A stretch of DNA of 64,000 bases from JARYGU01 sp033795365 (GCA_033795365.1 JARYGU010000001.1:310001-374000); one strand, 5' to 3'. Shown: positions 18,805-27,912, counted from the first letter of the stretch. Translations and numbers: made by a program. Notes: generated by a model not told the origin, from the sequence alone.

Positions 18805-20055
18805 ATGAATACGAAGCGAATCGCAATTATCGGCGGTGGTCCCGCAGGCCTCATGGCTGCGGAAACGCTGTCTTCCCATGGCTATACGGTGACGGTCTAC
18901 GAGCGGATGCCGACCGCCGGCCGAAAATTCCTTCTTGCTGGAAAATCAGGCCTCAATCTCACCCATTCCGAAGCATATGAGCGTTTCGCCTCACGTTTCG
19001 GAGCCGCGTCGCAGAGGTTGCGCCCGGCGCTCGATGCGTTCAGGCCGGAAGATGTAAGGCGGTGGTCCCTGGGCCTCGGCATTGAAACCTTCGTCGGATC
19101 GTCCGGCCGCATATTTCCGACCGTCATGAAGGCATCACCATTGCTGCGCTCCTGGCTGGCGCGTCTGCAGGATAGCGGTGTCCGCATAAGGCTGCGCCAT
19201 CGCTGGGTCGGATTTGCGGATGACGGCTACCTTTTCCAAACGCCGGAAGGCGAGGAGACGGTCCGCTGCGACGCCGCACTTCTTGCGCTTGGAGGCGCAA
19301 GCTGGCCGAAGCTCGGATCCGATGCCGCATGGGTCTCATGGCTTGCCGGGAAGGGTGTCGAAATCAGCGATTTCCAGCCGGCCAATTGCGGTTTCGACGT
19401 TTCATGGAGCGAGGAGTTCCGCAATCGCTTCGCCGGCGAACCGGTCAAATCGGTATTGGCGATATCGGACGCGGGCGCCCTTCCGGGCGAGTTCGTCGTA
19501 ACACGGCAGGGCATCGAAGGCAGCCTCGTCTATGCCCATGCGGCAGCCCTGCGGGAAAAGCTCGAAAAAGGCGGCAAAGCCAGTCTCACGCTCGACCTTG
19601 CCCCCGGCAGAACGGCCGAGCGTCTGGAAAGGGATCTTGCCCGGCAGGACGGCAAATCGAGCTTCGCCAACCGGTTGCGCAAGGGCGCCGGAATTTCCGG
19701 CGTGAAGACGGCCCTGTTGCGCGAGTTTTCGGCGGAGGCGGGCCGGACCGATCCGGCAAGGCTCGTCAAGATCATCAAAGCCTTGCCCATTCCTCTCCAG
19801 AGGCCTCGTCCCATCGCGGAGGCCATCTCCTCTGCCGGCGGTGTCCGCTGGAGCGGGATCGACGACCGCTACATGCTGAAGGCGCTGCCGGGGACATTCG
19901 TGGCGGGAGAGATGATCGACTGGGAAGCTCCGACGGGAGGTTATCTTCTCACGGCCTGTCTCGCCTCCGGCCGCACTGCCGCGCAGGGCATCGACGCATG
20001 GCTGAGATCACAGCCGCAAAAGGCGATGCCTCAGGCCTTGGAAGGACCGGCATGA
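18805..20055 (+). CDS. HI0933-type NAD(P)/FAD-dependent flavoprotein
   Basis: FAD-binding protein of 416 aa, of the HI0933-like family (probably the TIGR03862 branch). The N-terminal dinucleotide fold IAIIGGGPAGLMAAE begins at residue 5; GRKFLLAGKSGLNLTH and the C-terminal FVAGEMIDWEAPTGGY motif are diagnostic. I start at ATG 18805; ATG 18763 would add 14 residues and is possible, as neither has a strong ribosome binding site. The physiological substrate of the family is not established. It converges with the FAD protein at 20060, leaving 4 nt between stops. Confidence 0.85.
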   Translation: MNTKRIAIIGGGPAGLMAAETLSSHGYTVTVYERMPTAGRKFLLAGKSGLNLTHSEAYERFASRFGAASQRLRPALDAFRPEDVRRWSLGLGIETFVGSSGRIFPTVMKASPLLRSWLARLQDSGVRIRLRHRWVGFADDGYLFQTPEGEETVRCDAALLALGGASWPKLGSDAAWVSWLAGKGVEISDFQPANCGFDVSWSEEFRNRFAGEPVKSVLAISDAGALPGEFVVTRQGIEGSLVYAHAAALREKLEKGGKASLTLDLAPGRTAERLERDLARQDGKSSFANRLRKGAGISGVKTALLREFSAEAGRTDPARLVKIIKALPIPLQRPRPIAEAISSAGGVRWSGIDDRYMLKALPGTFVAGEMIDWEAPTGGYLLTACLASGRTAAQGIDAWLRSQPQKAMPQALEGPA

Positions 20056-20059
20056 AAAA

Positions 20060-21517
20060 TCACATGCCATAGCGCCGCGGCAAGGAAACCGTATCCGCCA
20101 AGAGCTCCTCCGGCATCCCCCTTTCCAGCTGCTCGCAAATTTGTCCGGCGACCGCCACAGCGTGCTCCGTCACCTGCGGCAGGCCCATCAGCTCTCCGAA
20201 AGTGCCCCGAGCCAGCGGCCCCGCAACGTAAAGTCCGGGAACGGGCACCCCATCGCGCCCGACGGCGAGGCTTTTCTCCGTAACATCCAGGCCGAGCCCT
20301 ACTCCGTCGGCCTGAAGAAAACCTCCCGCCGCAAGATCGGCCATATACGGCTGGCTGTACAGGATCGAGCCATGGCCCGGCCCGGTCGTGATCACGACAG
20401 CGTCAAAGCACTGCTCCTCGCTCCGGCCACTGTGCCGGCGGCGAAGCCGGACGAGAATATCGTCTCCCCGACGCTCGACGCACAGCACGGACGCTGCGTG
20501 AACCGAAAGGCTGCCGGCAGCAAGGTGCCTTTCCAAAGCGGCCTCGACCTGCGGAGCGATCCGAAAACGGTGCACGTCCCAGTAAGGCCGCAGGTATTTC
20601 ACCAGCCGCCGCCGCTCTCCTATCGGCAGCGATCGCCAGATTGTACCACCCTGACTGCGCAACTGGTCGAAGACGGCATGCCAGGTGACGCCCGCATTCT
20701 GCGCATCGGCCACGGCCTGCCTCACCCGGCGCAGAAGCGACCGCGCGCTCGTGACCGGTGGATCGAGGAAATCTCCGAACGGATCCTGTGCGTCGAGATT
20801 GTGCCCGCGGGAACGCAGACCGCGCCTTGATATCGCGACGATTTCTCCCCGGTGGCCCTGCAGATCCAGCGTGGCGATTGCATCCGCCGAGGTCAGGCCT
20901 GTACCGACGACCAGGACCCTGTGATCCGGGCGAATACTTTCGAGCGCCTGCGGAACTGTCGGGTCCGCGACGTAACGCGGGTGACCTGTGAGAACGCGAT
21001 CGAAGCCGGATGGCGCCTTCGGCGGCGGATGGCTGGTGGCGACGACGAGGATATCGGCGGGGAGTCCCTGCCCGTCTTCGGAATGGACCTGCCATTTCCC
21101 CTCGGACCGCATTACCGAGATCACGCGCGTAAGGCGGTGCTCGACGTCGCCATCGCGCAACAATGGCCGGAGCTGATCATGAACATAGCGGCCGAACAGC
21201 CCGCGGCGCGGAAAGACATGACCGTCGTCGGTTGCGGCTTCGGCGTCGTCCGAAGGCAGACCATTGCCGGCAAGCCATCGCTGGAAGTGCTCTCCATCGT
21301 CGGGAACGAGGCTCATGCGCGACGCCGGCACGTTGATGCGGTGTGCCGGCTCGTCCGTGTCGTAAGCGAGGCCCGCGCCGACAGCGGATCTCGGCTCGAA
21401 GACGACAATCCGGGTCTTGCTCCCGGCGCGCAGGCGATGGAGGTGATAGGCGACGGCAGCGCCGGTGAAACCACCTCCGATGATCGCCACGGCCGGCAAC
21501 CGGCTATCGCTTGTCAT
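20060..21517 (-). CDS. FAD/NAD(P)-binding protein (NAD_binding_9 type), copy 1
   Basis: Protein of 485 aa with an N-terminal Rossmann motif (VAIIGGGFTGAAVAYHL), the GAGLAYDTDEPAHRINVPA block of the FAD/NAD(P)-binding family pfam13454, and a mid-protein second nucleotide motif (VLVVGTGLTSADA). It overlaps the upstream SsuD-like gene by 4 nt (ATGA), so the two are translationally coupled. The coupling suggests it supplies reduced flavin or oxidises a product of the monooxygenase; that role is inference. A paralog lies at 22851-24203. Confidence 0.82.
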   Translation of the reverse strand: MTSDSRLPAVAIIGGGFTGAAVAYHLHRLRAGSKTRIVVFEPRSAVGAGLAYDTDEPAHRINVPASRMSLVPDDGEHFQRWLAGNGLPSDDAEAATDDGHVFPRRGLFGRYVHDQLRPLLRDGDVEHRLTRVISVMRSEGKWQVHSEDGQGLPADILVVATSHPPPKAPSGFDRVLTGHPRYVADPTVPQALESIRPDHRVLVVGTGLTSADAIATLDLQGHRGEIVAISRRGLRSRGHNLDAQDPFGDFLDPPVTSARSLLRRVRQAVADAQNAGVTWHAVFDQLRSQGGTIWRSLPIGERRRLVKYLRPYWDVHRFRIAPQVEAALERHLAAGSLSVHAASVLCVERRGDDILVRLRRRHSGRSEEQCFDAVVITTGPGHGSILYSQPYMADLAAGGFLQADGVGLGLDVTEKSLAVGRDGVPVPGLYVAGPLARGTFGELMGLPQVTEHAVAVAGQICEQLERGMPEELLADTVSLPRRYGM

Positions 21518-22683
21518 GATTGCGAGGCTTTCAAGCTCGGGCGGTGGTCTCCCGCGATGGTTTCGCCAAACGGCCCGGTGTTGACGGATGCCGAGCGGGC
21601 GGCAACCGGGTGAGCAAGCGGCAGGTTCGGCAGCACCAGCTCACCGAAACGGTAGGCCTCCTCAAGATGAGGATAGCCGGACAGGATGAAGGTGTCGATG
21701 CCGAGCTTCCGGTATTCCTCCATTCGCGCCTTCACCTCATCCGGGTCGCCGACGAGGGCCGTACCGGCACCGCCGCGGACGAGCCCGACCCCGGCCCAAA
21801 GATTGGGGCTGATTTCCAGCTTGTCGCGGCGCCCGCCATGCAGTTCGCTCATACGTCTCTGCCCGACAGAATCCATGCGCGAGAAGACCTCCTGCGCGGC
21901 GGCGATCGTGTCGTCGTCGACATAGCGGATAAGATCCTCGGCAGCCTGCCAGGCTTCCTTGGACGTTTCACGCACGATCACATGCAGACGGATGCCGAAG
22001 GTAACCTCACGGCCCTCCGCCTCAGCCAGTGCCTTCATCTCGGCGATCTTTCCAGCCACGGCCTCCGGAGGCTCGCCCCAGGTCAGGTACTTGTCGATCG
22101 TGCGGGCCGCGACTTTCTGGCCGGTGCCCGACGATCCGCCGAAATAAAGCGGAGGATGCGGTGCCTGCACGGGCGGGAACAACAACCGGCCGTCTTCGAT
22201 CTCGAAATGCTTTCCCTTGTGATCGACCGTTTCGCCAGCAAGAACGCGCTTATAGATGTCGAGGAATTCCTCCGTCACCGAATAACGATCCTCGTGCGAA
22301 AGATGGATGCCGTCGCCCTTGTTCTCCACCGGGTCGCCGCCGGTCACCACATTGATCAGCAGCCTTCCGTCGGAAATGCGATCGAGGGTTGCGGTCATGC
22401 GCGCGGCAAGGGTCGGCGACAGCAATCCGGGCCGAACGGCGATCAGGAAACGCAGTTTCTCGGTCAAAGGTGCCAGAGCCGATGCCACGACCCAGCTGTC
22501 CTCGCAACTCCGGCCGGTCGGGATCAATACGCCGTAGTAACCGAGGGTGTCCGCCGCCTGCGCGACCTGTTTGAGATAGGAAAGGTCGACATTCCTGCCC
22601 CCGACGGCGGTTCCGAGGTAACGGCTGTCTCCGTGCGTCGGGAGAAACCACAAAACGTTGATCTTTTCGGGATCGGTCGCCAT
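21514..22683 (-). CDS. ssuD: FMNH2-dependent alkanesulfonate monooxygenase (SsuD-like)
   Basis: Bacterial-luciferase-fold monooxygenase of 389 aa, a good length match for SsuD, which splits C-S bonds of alkanesulfonates to aldehyde and sulfite using FMNH2 and O2. Residues matching known SsuD active-site positions are visible: Cys in TGRSCEDSW, the Arg and His of GIRLHVIV, and the GGSSGTGQKVA phosphate-binding loop. No ssuE flavin reductase or ssuABC transporter is adjacent; the coupled FAD protein could be a substitute partner. Preceded by an AT-rich promoter region at 22764-22792. Confidence 0.85.
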   Translation of the reverse strand: MATDPEKINVLWFLPTHGDSRYLGTAVGGRNVDLSYLKQVAQAADTLGYYGVLIPTGRSCEDSWVVASALAPLTEKLRFLIAVRPGLLSPTLAARMTATLDRISDGRLLINVVTGGDPVENKGDGIHLSHEDRYSVTEEFLDIYKRVLAGETVDHKGKHFEIEDGRLLFPPVQAPHPPLYFGGSSGTGQKVAARTIDKYLTWGEPPEAVAGKIAEMKALAEAEGREVTFGIRLHVIVRETSKEAWQAAEDLIRYVDDDTIAAAQEVFSRMDSVGQRRMSELHGGRRDKLEISPNLWAGVGLVRGGAGTALVGDPDEVKARMEEYRKLGIDTFILSGYPHLEEAYRFGELVLPNLPLAHPVAARSASVNTGPFGETIAGDHRPSLKASQS

Positions 22684-22763
22684 CTCAAAATTCCTTCCTT
22701 ACATCTCGCAGAACTCATCTAAAAAGCTTGCGCAGACGCGCCGCCATCTTGCGACTCGCGCAA

Positions 22764-22792
22764 ACCATAAATTACATAAAATTTATTGACAA
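22764..22792 (-). promoter_or_regulatory. Predicted promoter of the ssuD-like operon
   Basis: Reading leftward: TTGTCA (plus strand 22787-22792), a 17-nt spacer and TATGGT (22764-22769). An inverted repeat, ATAAAT (22767-22772) and ATTTAT (22781-22786), fills the spacer and could bind a regulator. Confidence 0.5.
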
Positions 22793-22850
22793 TAGTGCGC
22801 CGGATCGCGATTTCCGACCGACCTCGCGGCGCGCTCCGTCGCTCCGCGCA

Positions 22851-24203
22851 TCAGCCCTGGCGGGCCTCCGCGCGAATGCCGATTCCGGTCACCGCCCGGT
22901 AGATCTGCCGCACGATCTCGGTCATCGAGTGCAAATCCGGCCGGAGAGCGGACGCAGCCCTGCCGGTCACGTAGAGACCGGGCACGATCTTTCCGCATTT
23001 CAGCACCCGGGCCTGATCATCGAGAGACAAACCCTCGCAACCGAAGGGAACCAACAGATCCTCCGTCGCCGAAACGGTATCCTCCCGGCAATCCATGACG
23101 TGCCCCTTCAGGGACGCCGTCTCGCCCGTCGGCAAACGCACGATCGCCCCGCCCTCCACCAGAGAGACCAGGGTCGCTCGCATGAGCGTCGTTGCGGCGC
23201 TTCTGAACTCCAGCACCAATCTCCGGTGCAGGTCCGGAGCGATCCGGACAGCGTGGTTTCTGTAATAAGGCTCCAGATGCCGCCGATAGCGCAGGCGGTC
23301 CTGCCTGGAAAGCTCCTTCCAAAGTGCGGGTATTCTCAGAGCCAGTCCGTCCATGACCGATTGCCAGTTGCCGCCGGCGTCCATCGTCGAGCAACAGTCC
23401 CGACGCAGGCTTCGCACTATCCCCCGCAACGATGCTTCTTCCGGCATGGACGGAACGGCGGGCGCTGCGGGGATACGCGCATGCGGCTGCGGCAACAGGC
23501 CTTTCGGCGAAAGCACCGATATCGGTCCGCCGAAGCCGCCGCTGCGCAGATGCAACAATGCGGCGACCATGCGCGGACCATCACCGGCGAGGAGGAGCGG
23601 CTCTCCGCTTCCCGAACGACCGGCAAGCCACTCTTCCACCCCCTGCCAACCAGCAGGCTCGGGATTTGACAGTCCGGAACCGGCTGCGAGGAAAACCAGA
23701 TCGGAATCGAGGCATTCGCCGTCCTCGAATGCCAGCCGGAAACCTCCGTCGCCCGGTGCCACCGTGCTGACGGTATGGCGGGCGACGCAGAGCGTCACAT
23801 CGGGACGATCGGACAGCGTTTCCGCAAAGCGGGACATCAGGTAATCCCGATAGAGCGATCTCTGCGCGTAGATGTGCTCCAGCCCCGGTATCGCCGCGGC
23901 GGCAGCGGTTGCGAACATATTGGATCCGAGCCAGAGCGCGAAATCACGCGGCCTGTCCGCCAGGGCAGAGAGCTCCCCTGCCGGAGAATTCATCCTTGCT
24001 TCCCCGGAAGCCCCTTCTCCGAATGCGCCCGGAGATTCCGCCGCATCGATCATCCAGGCGTGGAAAGGACGATGCAGCCGGCGCATCAGCGCGATGATCG
24101 TTATGATACCGGCCGGGCCGCAACCGACGACGGCAATACGCAAAGGCTTGCTGCTTGCAGCGGGCGGCGGAAGATCCGTATGGCATACCTTCTGGAAAAA
24201 CAT
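22851..24203 (-). CDS. FAD/NAD(P)-binding protein (NAD_binding_9 type), copy 2
   Basis: Protein of 450 aa related to the gene at 20060 (Rossmann motif IAVVGCGPAGIITI, and an E-G-A-S-G-E-A-R-M-N-S-P block in place of copy 1's). The ATG at 24203 has a clear AAAGGAG site. It is transcribed in the same direction as, and just downstream of, the Rrf2 gene at 24271 (67-nt gap), so it may share that transcript. The role is unknown; the context suggests sulfur-compound oxidation or flavin supply. Confidence 0.78.
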   Translation of the reverse strand: MFFQKVCHTDLPPPAASSKPLRIAVVGCGPAGIITIIALMRRLHRPFHAWMIDAAESPGAFGEGASGEARMNSPAGELSALADRPRDFALWLGSNMFATAAAAAIPGLEHIYAQRSLYRDYLMSRFAETLSDRPDVTLCVARHTVSTVAPGDGGFRLAFEDGECLDSDLVFLAAGSGLSNPEPAGWQGVEEWLAGRSGSGEPLLLAGDGPRMVAALLHLRSGGFGGPISVLSPKGLLPQPHARIPAAPAVPSMPEEASLRGIVRSLRRDCCSTMDAGGNWQSVMDGLALRIPALWKELSRQDRLRYRRHLEPYYRNHAVRIAPDLHRRLVLEFRSAATTLMRATLVSLVEGGAIVRLPTGETASLKGHVMDCREDTVSATEDLLVPFGCEGLSLDDQARVLKCGKIVPGLYVTGRAASALRPDLHSMTEIVRQIYRAVTGIGIRAEARQG

Positions 24204-24270
24204 GATCGTCTCCTTTCAGGCCAATTGCGTTTTCATCCGGACCAGCGGCACGTCGCCGTCCGCACCCGTC

Positions 24271-24765
24271 CTACAAAGTTGCATTCTCCGCCGGCGATCC
24301 CTCTGAGGAAACCGCAATCCAATCCAGTCGCGGATCCGCTCGAACGAATTGCGGATCGGCGAGGCAGTCCGCCAGCGTCGTGTTGTCGAGAATATCGCGC
24401 GATCGGCTTGCCACCTGCGCGAAAACCTTGCGGATCTCACAGAGATTTTCGTTCCCGCAGTCGTCGCATTTGCGATAGGCCGTTCTGCTCAGGCATGGCA
24501 GAGGGGCTACCGGCCCTTCCAGGACGCGCAGCACGTCTCCGAAACTGATCCTGTGCGCCGGCCGCAGCAGCAAATAGCCTCCACTCCTGCCTCGGCGGCT
24601 TGTCACGATGCCATGGTGCTTCAGGTCGAGCAGGATCTGTTCCAGGAACTTCTTGGGTATCTTCTCGCCTGCAGCTATCCCCGAAATCCGGACTGCTTCA
24701 CCTGATTTTGCCCTGGCCAGCGCGAGGAGAGAGCGAAGTGCGTATTTCGACTTCTGAGAAATCAT
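24271..24765 (-). CDS. Rrf2-family regulator, copy 1
   Basis: Rrf2 winged-helix regulator of 164 aa, started at ATG 24765 (MISQKSKYALRSLLALA). The HTH spans about residues 20-60, with the RRGRSGGYLLLRP wing. The C-terminal half has Cys91, Cys100, Cys103 and Cys109, a C-x8-C-x2-C-x5-C pattern that could hold an Fe-S cluster or metal or sense redox, although it differs from the three-Cys pattern of IscR. Related regulators (IscR, CymR) control Fe-S or cysteine metabolism, which fits the sulfur theme here. It is divergent from the SfnB-like gene. Confidence 0.88.
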   Translation of the reverse strand: MISQKSKYALRSLLALARAKSGEAVRISGIAAGEKIPKKFLEQILLDLKHHGIVTSRRGRSGGYLLLRPAHRISFGDVLRVLEGPVAPLPCLSRTAYRKCDDCGNENLCEIRKVFAQVASRSRDILDNTTLADCLADPQFVRADPRLDWIAVSSEGSPAENATL

Positions 24766-24947
24766 GGCAGACTGCCCTGGACGAAATCGAACACCGTCCT
24801 TCTCATGGACGGGCAACAGCTGTTCCGTTTCGGACTGGGCATGCAGCGACTCCCTTCGAGCATTGCCGGTATAGTATATAGTTTTTATAGATTTTTATGG
24901 CAAGCACTTTCCGGTATGATCCCAGAGAACGAACTCAAAGGGACAAT

Positions 24948-24964
24948 CTATACAATCTCTATAG
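24948..24964. promoter_or_regulatory. Inverted repeat upstream of the SfnB-like gene
   Basis: CTATA at 24948-24952 and TATAG at 24960-24964 form a 5-7-5 dyad 58 bp before the SfnB-like start, within a strongly AT-rich region of the divergent promoter. Three TATAG direct repeats lie further up at 24870-24890. It is a possible Rrf2 operator; AT-richness makes chance occurrence a real alternative. Confidence 0.45.
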
Positions 24965-25022
24965 AATATGATCTTTTAACCCTGTGAACCCTGTGCGCCC
25001 AGATCCAGGAGGAGCAGTCGAC

Positions 25023-26192
25023 ATGGGTACCATCTCACCAGATTTCGACAGATCTGCCAGAACTGCAGCACTCATCAGCGCAGAAGACGAAGCCATTGCG
25101 GCGGCTTCGAACATTGCCCGCATGATCGGTTCAAACGGAGAAAATGCCGGGGAAGGGCCCGGCGGCCCGTTCGAATTTCTGACCCGATCCGGATTGTACG
25201 GCATCTCCGTACCGAGCGAATATGGCGGGCTCGACGCTTCCAACACCGTGCTTGCCGATGTCTGCGCCATCCTGAGCGAAGCCTCGCCCGCCCTGGCGGA
25301 GATGGTGGCGTCTCACTTCATGGTGATCGAATGTCTGCGCAGTTACGGCACCGAAGCGCAGAAGACCTATTTCTTCCCCGCGACGCTTTCCGGTTTGCGC
25401 TTTGCCAGAACCCTGCCCTACGACATGGATATGGAGCCCGGACGGCCGGTGCTCGTCTCCAACGGAATAGGCTGGCGTATAAATGGTCGCAGCGGCTGCA
25501 CGCCCGCAGCACATCATGCCGAATGGCTGTTTCTTTCGGCGCACCGCGAAAGCGGCCAGCCCGCCGCACTGCTCGTTCCGGTGCGCGCAGAAGGGGCGAT
25601 CTATGTCGCTAACGGCAGTCCGTCGGACGGCAGATGGCAGCCGGACGCCGAACAAGTATTGTTTCGTGACCTCAATGCCGAGGGCGACGGACTGCTGCAG
25701 CCGAGCTTCGATCCGCGCAAGCAGGACGTCCCCCAGGCCTTGAACCTGCTTTTGCAGAGTGCGATCCAGCTCGGTATCGGACGTGGCGCCCTGCGCCGGG
25801 CACTCGGCTACTTCCCCGACCCGCAGACGGAAACGCAAGACACGTCCTCGACGGCAGTCGGTGCGGTTTCCGTGCGATTGACTGCGGCGGAAGCCGTCAT
25901 CGAAAAAGCCGGAAAGGCGGTTGACGCCGCGCAGATAGGCTTGGCGGATACGCACCGGCGCTTCGCGATGATGACAGCCGCGGCCGCCGACATCACGGCA
26001 ATGGAAGCCGCAGCCGAAGCACAGGACCTTCTAGCCGCAGCCACCGGAGCAAAACCGTTCACCCATACATTCACGCGGATACCGGCGCGAACGATGCCGG
26101 TCCTGTCGCCGGACGACGTCGATGCGCTGTTGCAGACCACAGGCCGCTACCGGGCGACGAAGAACGATGAGACGGACGAAGAGCGCCCGTAA
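25023..26192 (+). CDS. SfnB-like acyl-CoA-dehydrogenase-fold oxidoreductase
   Basis: Flavoprotein of 389 aa with the acyl-CoA dehydrogenase / flavin-dependent monooxygenase fold. The N-terminal block (LTRSGLYGISVPSEYGGLD, then ASPALAEMVASHFMVIECL) matches what I recall of the SfnB sulfur-acquisition oxidoreductases, relatives of DszC. Start ATG 25023 has an AGGAGGAG site; a GTG at 24984 is rejected. The likely role is oxygenation in organosulfur (sulfone or sulfonate) use, needing reduced FMN. Its neighbours, two Rrf2 regulators and the SsuD cluster, support the sulfur assignment. Confidence 0.7.
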   Translation: MGTISPDFDRSARTAALISAEDEAIAAASNIARMIGSNGENAGEGPGGPFEFLTRSGLYGISVPSEYGGLDASNTVLADVCAILSEASPALAEMVASHFMVIECLRSYGTEAQKTYFFPATLSGLRFARTLPYDMDMEPGRPVLVSNGIGWRINGRSGCTPAAHHAEWLFLSAHRESGQPAALLVPVRAEGAIYVANGSPSDGRWQPDAEQVLFRDLNAEGDGLLQPSFDPRKQDVPQALNLLLQSAIQLGIGRGALRRALGYFPDPQTETQDTSSTAVGAVSVRLTAAEAVIEKAGKAVDAAQIGLADTHRRFAMMTAAAADITAMEAAAEAQDLLAAATGAKPFTHTFTRIPARTMPVLSPDDVDALLQTTGRYRATKNDETDEERP

Positions 26193-26219
26193 AGGCATTT
26201 CAACGGCGCATGCCCGCGC

Positions 26220-26687
26220 TCAACCGGCACGCTTCTCCAGGAGATCCTCGCCGTCAGTGATACCCTCGACGGCGGGCGTCGAACAGAACTGCTCGAGCGT
26301 CATCGTATCGAGGATAGCCGCGATCGCGTCACGCACCTCGGTCATCGACCGGCGCACCCTGCAGGTTTCAGGGTCGGCACAATCGTCACAAGCCTCGAAA
26401 GCCGTACGGCTCGCACACCGGATCGGAGCCAGAGGCCCGTCCAGAACGCGGATGGCATGGCCGATCCTGATCTCCGTAGCGGGGCGCGAAAGCGAGTAGC
26501 CGCCGCCGGGACCCTTCTTCGAACGCAGGATCCCCGCGTTCCGCAATTCAAGAAGGATCGTATCGAGAAATTTCTTCGGAATGTTGTTGCGCAGCGCGAT
26601 CTCGCTGACGAATGCCGTCTCACCGGGGCCGAGCCGCGCGAGGTCGACAAGGGCCTTCAATCCGTATTTTCCCTTTTTCGTCAGCAT
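26220..26687 (-). CDS. Rrf2-family regulator, copy 2
   Basis: Rrf2 regulator of 155 aa, started at ATG 26687 (MLTKKGKYGLKALVDLA). It is closely parallel to copy 1: HTH and Gly-rich wing (KKGPGGGYSLSRP) and four cysteines at exactly the same residue numbers (91, 100, 103, 109). It converges with the SfnB-like gene, 27 nt between stops. A paralog pair bracketing one enzyme gene suggests divided control by two related signals, or a duplicated sensor; both are inference. Confidence 0.88.
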   Translation of the reverse strand: MLTKKGKYGLKALVDLARLGPGETAFVSEIALRNNIPKKFLDTILLELRNAGILRSKKGPGGGYSLSRPATEIRIGHAIRVLDGPLAPIRCASRTAFEACDDCADPETCRVRRSMTEVRDAIAAILDTMTLEQFCSTPAVEGITDGEDLLEKRAG

Positions 26688-27071
26688 ATCTGCCTGCTTT
26701 CTTATCCTTATCCGCGAGAACTGGTCGGGCACGTTGCGTGAACATCCGCGTCTTCGCGGATCCGGCGCGCCTCCTAGTCGAGCACTCATCGGAAGAATCC
26801 GACTCATTTTAGGCGCACAACTCTTAAAACATATAAAAATGATGTATTTAATCCGAAAGGGGCAGCGCAAGGAGAATTTCTGTTCTTGGCATCACGTTTT
26901 CTTGCGTTTGAACACCGAAGTTGCTTAAACGCACCAAATCACAGCCGGCGGAGGCAGATTCAGCGGCCGTGTCGCCATCGCGCAGGTACGGAAAGATCCG
27001 AAAGCTCTGCCCGGTTCACGGATCGAAGCAAGCACGCGGACGGGCATCGCCGCGCATGCGAAGCGGACGGC
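26688..27071. other. Intergenic region before the Rrf2 copy 2 gene
   Basis: This 384-bp gap holds the promoter region of the leftward Rrf2 gene; an AT-rich patch at about 26812-26850 is the only promoter-like stretch. I see no credible coding frame, RNA gene or repeat in the remainder. Confidence 0.5.
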
Positions 27072-27899
27072 TCACCAGAGTGCGCCGCCCGTTATCTGGA
27101 TGTTCTCCATCGTGATGCCCCTCGCCCCCTCGCCGCAGAGGAACGCGGCAAGGGCGGCAATCTCGTCGGGCTGGATGATCCGGTTCTGCGGGTTCTGTCC
27201 GGCGATCTCGGCCATCGCCTCCTCCAGGCTGCGGCCCCTGCCCTCCCGTTCCACCACCTGCTGGACGTTGCGCCGCATCAGTTCCGTCTCCACCCAGGTC
27301 GGGCTGATCATCACGCAGGTCACCCCGTGCGGCGCGCCTTCGAGCGCCACGCAGCGCGTAAGCCCCAGCAGTCCGGATTTTGACGCGCAATAGGCCGGGT
27401 TGTCCCTCCACCCGACGGTCGCCGCGGTCGAGCCGATATTGATGATCCGGCCCCATTTGCGCCCGATCATGCCGGGCAGAAGCTTGCGCGTCATGCGGAA
27501 GGCGCCGTTGAGATTGGTGTCGATGATCTTCAGCCACAACTCGTCGGAATGGCCGGAGACCGGCTGCTCCGCCGTGGTTCCGGCCGCATTGACGAGAATG
27601 TCCGAAGGCCCGCAGGCAGCTTCGGCGGCAGCGACGAATTCGTCGATCACGCCGGAATCGCGCACGTCCAGATGACCGGCGAAGATGCGCGTGCCGAACC
27701 GTGAAAGCCGCTCCCTGATGGTGGCGATCTCTTCCGGATCCGGGTAGGCAGCGGCATCGCCCTGCCGCCCGGCAGCCTCGCGGACGAAGGAGCCGACCGC
27801 GACAGCCGCGCCTTCGGCGGCCAGCGCCTCGGCGATCGCCAATCCCTGCCCCGTCAATCCTCCGGTTATGAACGCGGTGCGGCCTTCAAGTCGTTTCAT
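27072..27899 (-). CDS. Short-chain dehydrogenase/reductase
   Basis: Classical SDR of 275 aa. NAD(P)-binding TGGLTGQG at the N-terminus, the NAAG-type motif (LVNAAGTT), catalytic Ser (NIGSTAA) and Y-x3-K (AYCASK) are all present. Start ATG 27899 follows GGAGG. It is the last gene of the acx operon, 13 nt after the sulfatase stop. Family role: oxidation or reduction of a secondary alcohol/ketone pair. In this operon an alcohol-to-ketone step feeding acetone carboxylase is the natural guess, but is unproven. Confidence 0.88.
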   Translation of the reverse strand: MKRLEGRTAFITGGLTGQGLAIAEALAAEGAAVAVGSFVREAAGRQGDAAAYPDPEEIATIRERLSRFGTRIFAGHLDVRDSGVIDEFVAAAEAACGPSDILVNAAGTTAEQPVSGHSDELWLKIIDTNLNGAFRMTRKLLPGMIGRKWGRIINIGSTAATVGWRDNPAYCASKSGLLGLTRCVALEGAPHGVTCVMISPTWVETELMRRNVQQVVEREGRGRSLEEAMAEIAGQNPQNRIIQPDEIAALAAFLCGEGARGITMENIQITGGALW

Positions 27900-27912
27900 G
27901 TCTCGCCTCCAT

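Noticed and set aside
22800..22850. GC-rich inverted segments between the two FAD-protein transcription units as a terminator
   Set aside because: The arms are imperfect and no T-run follows, so it was not called.
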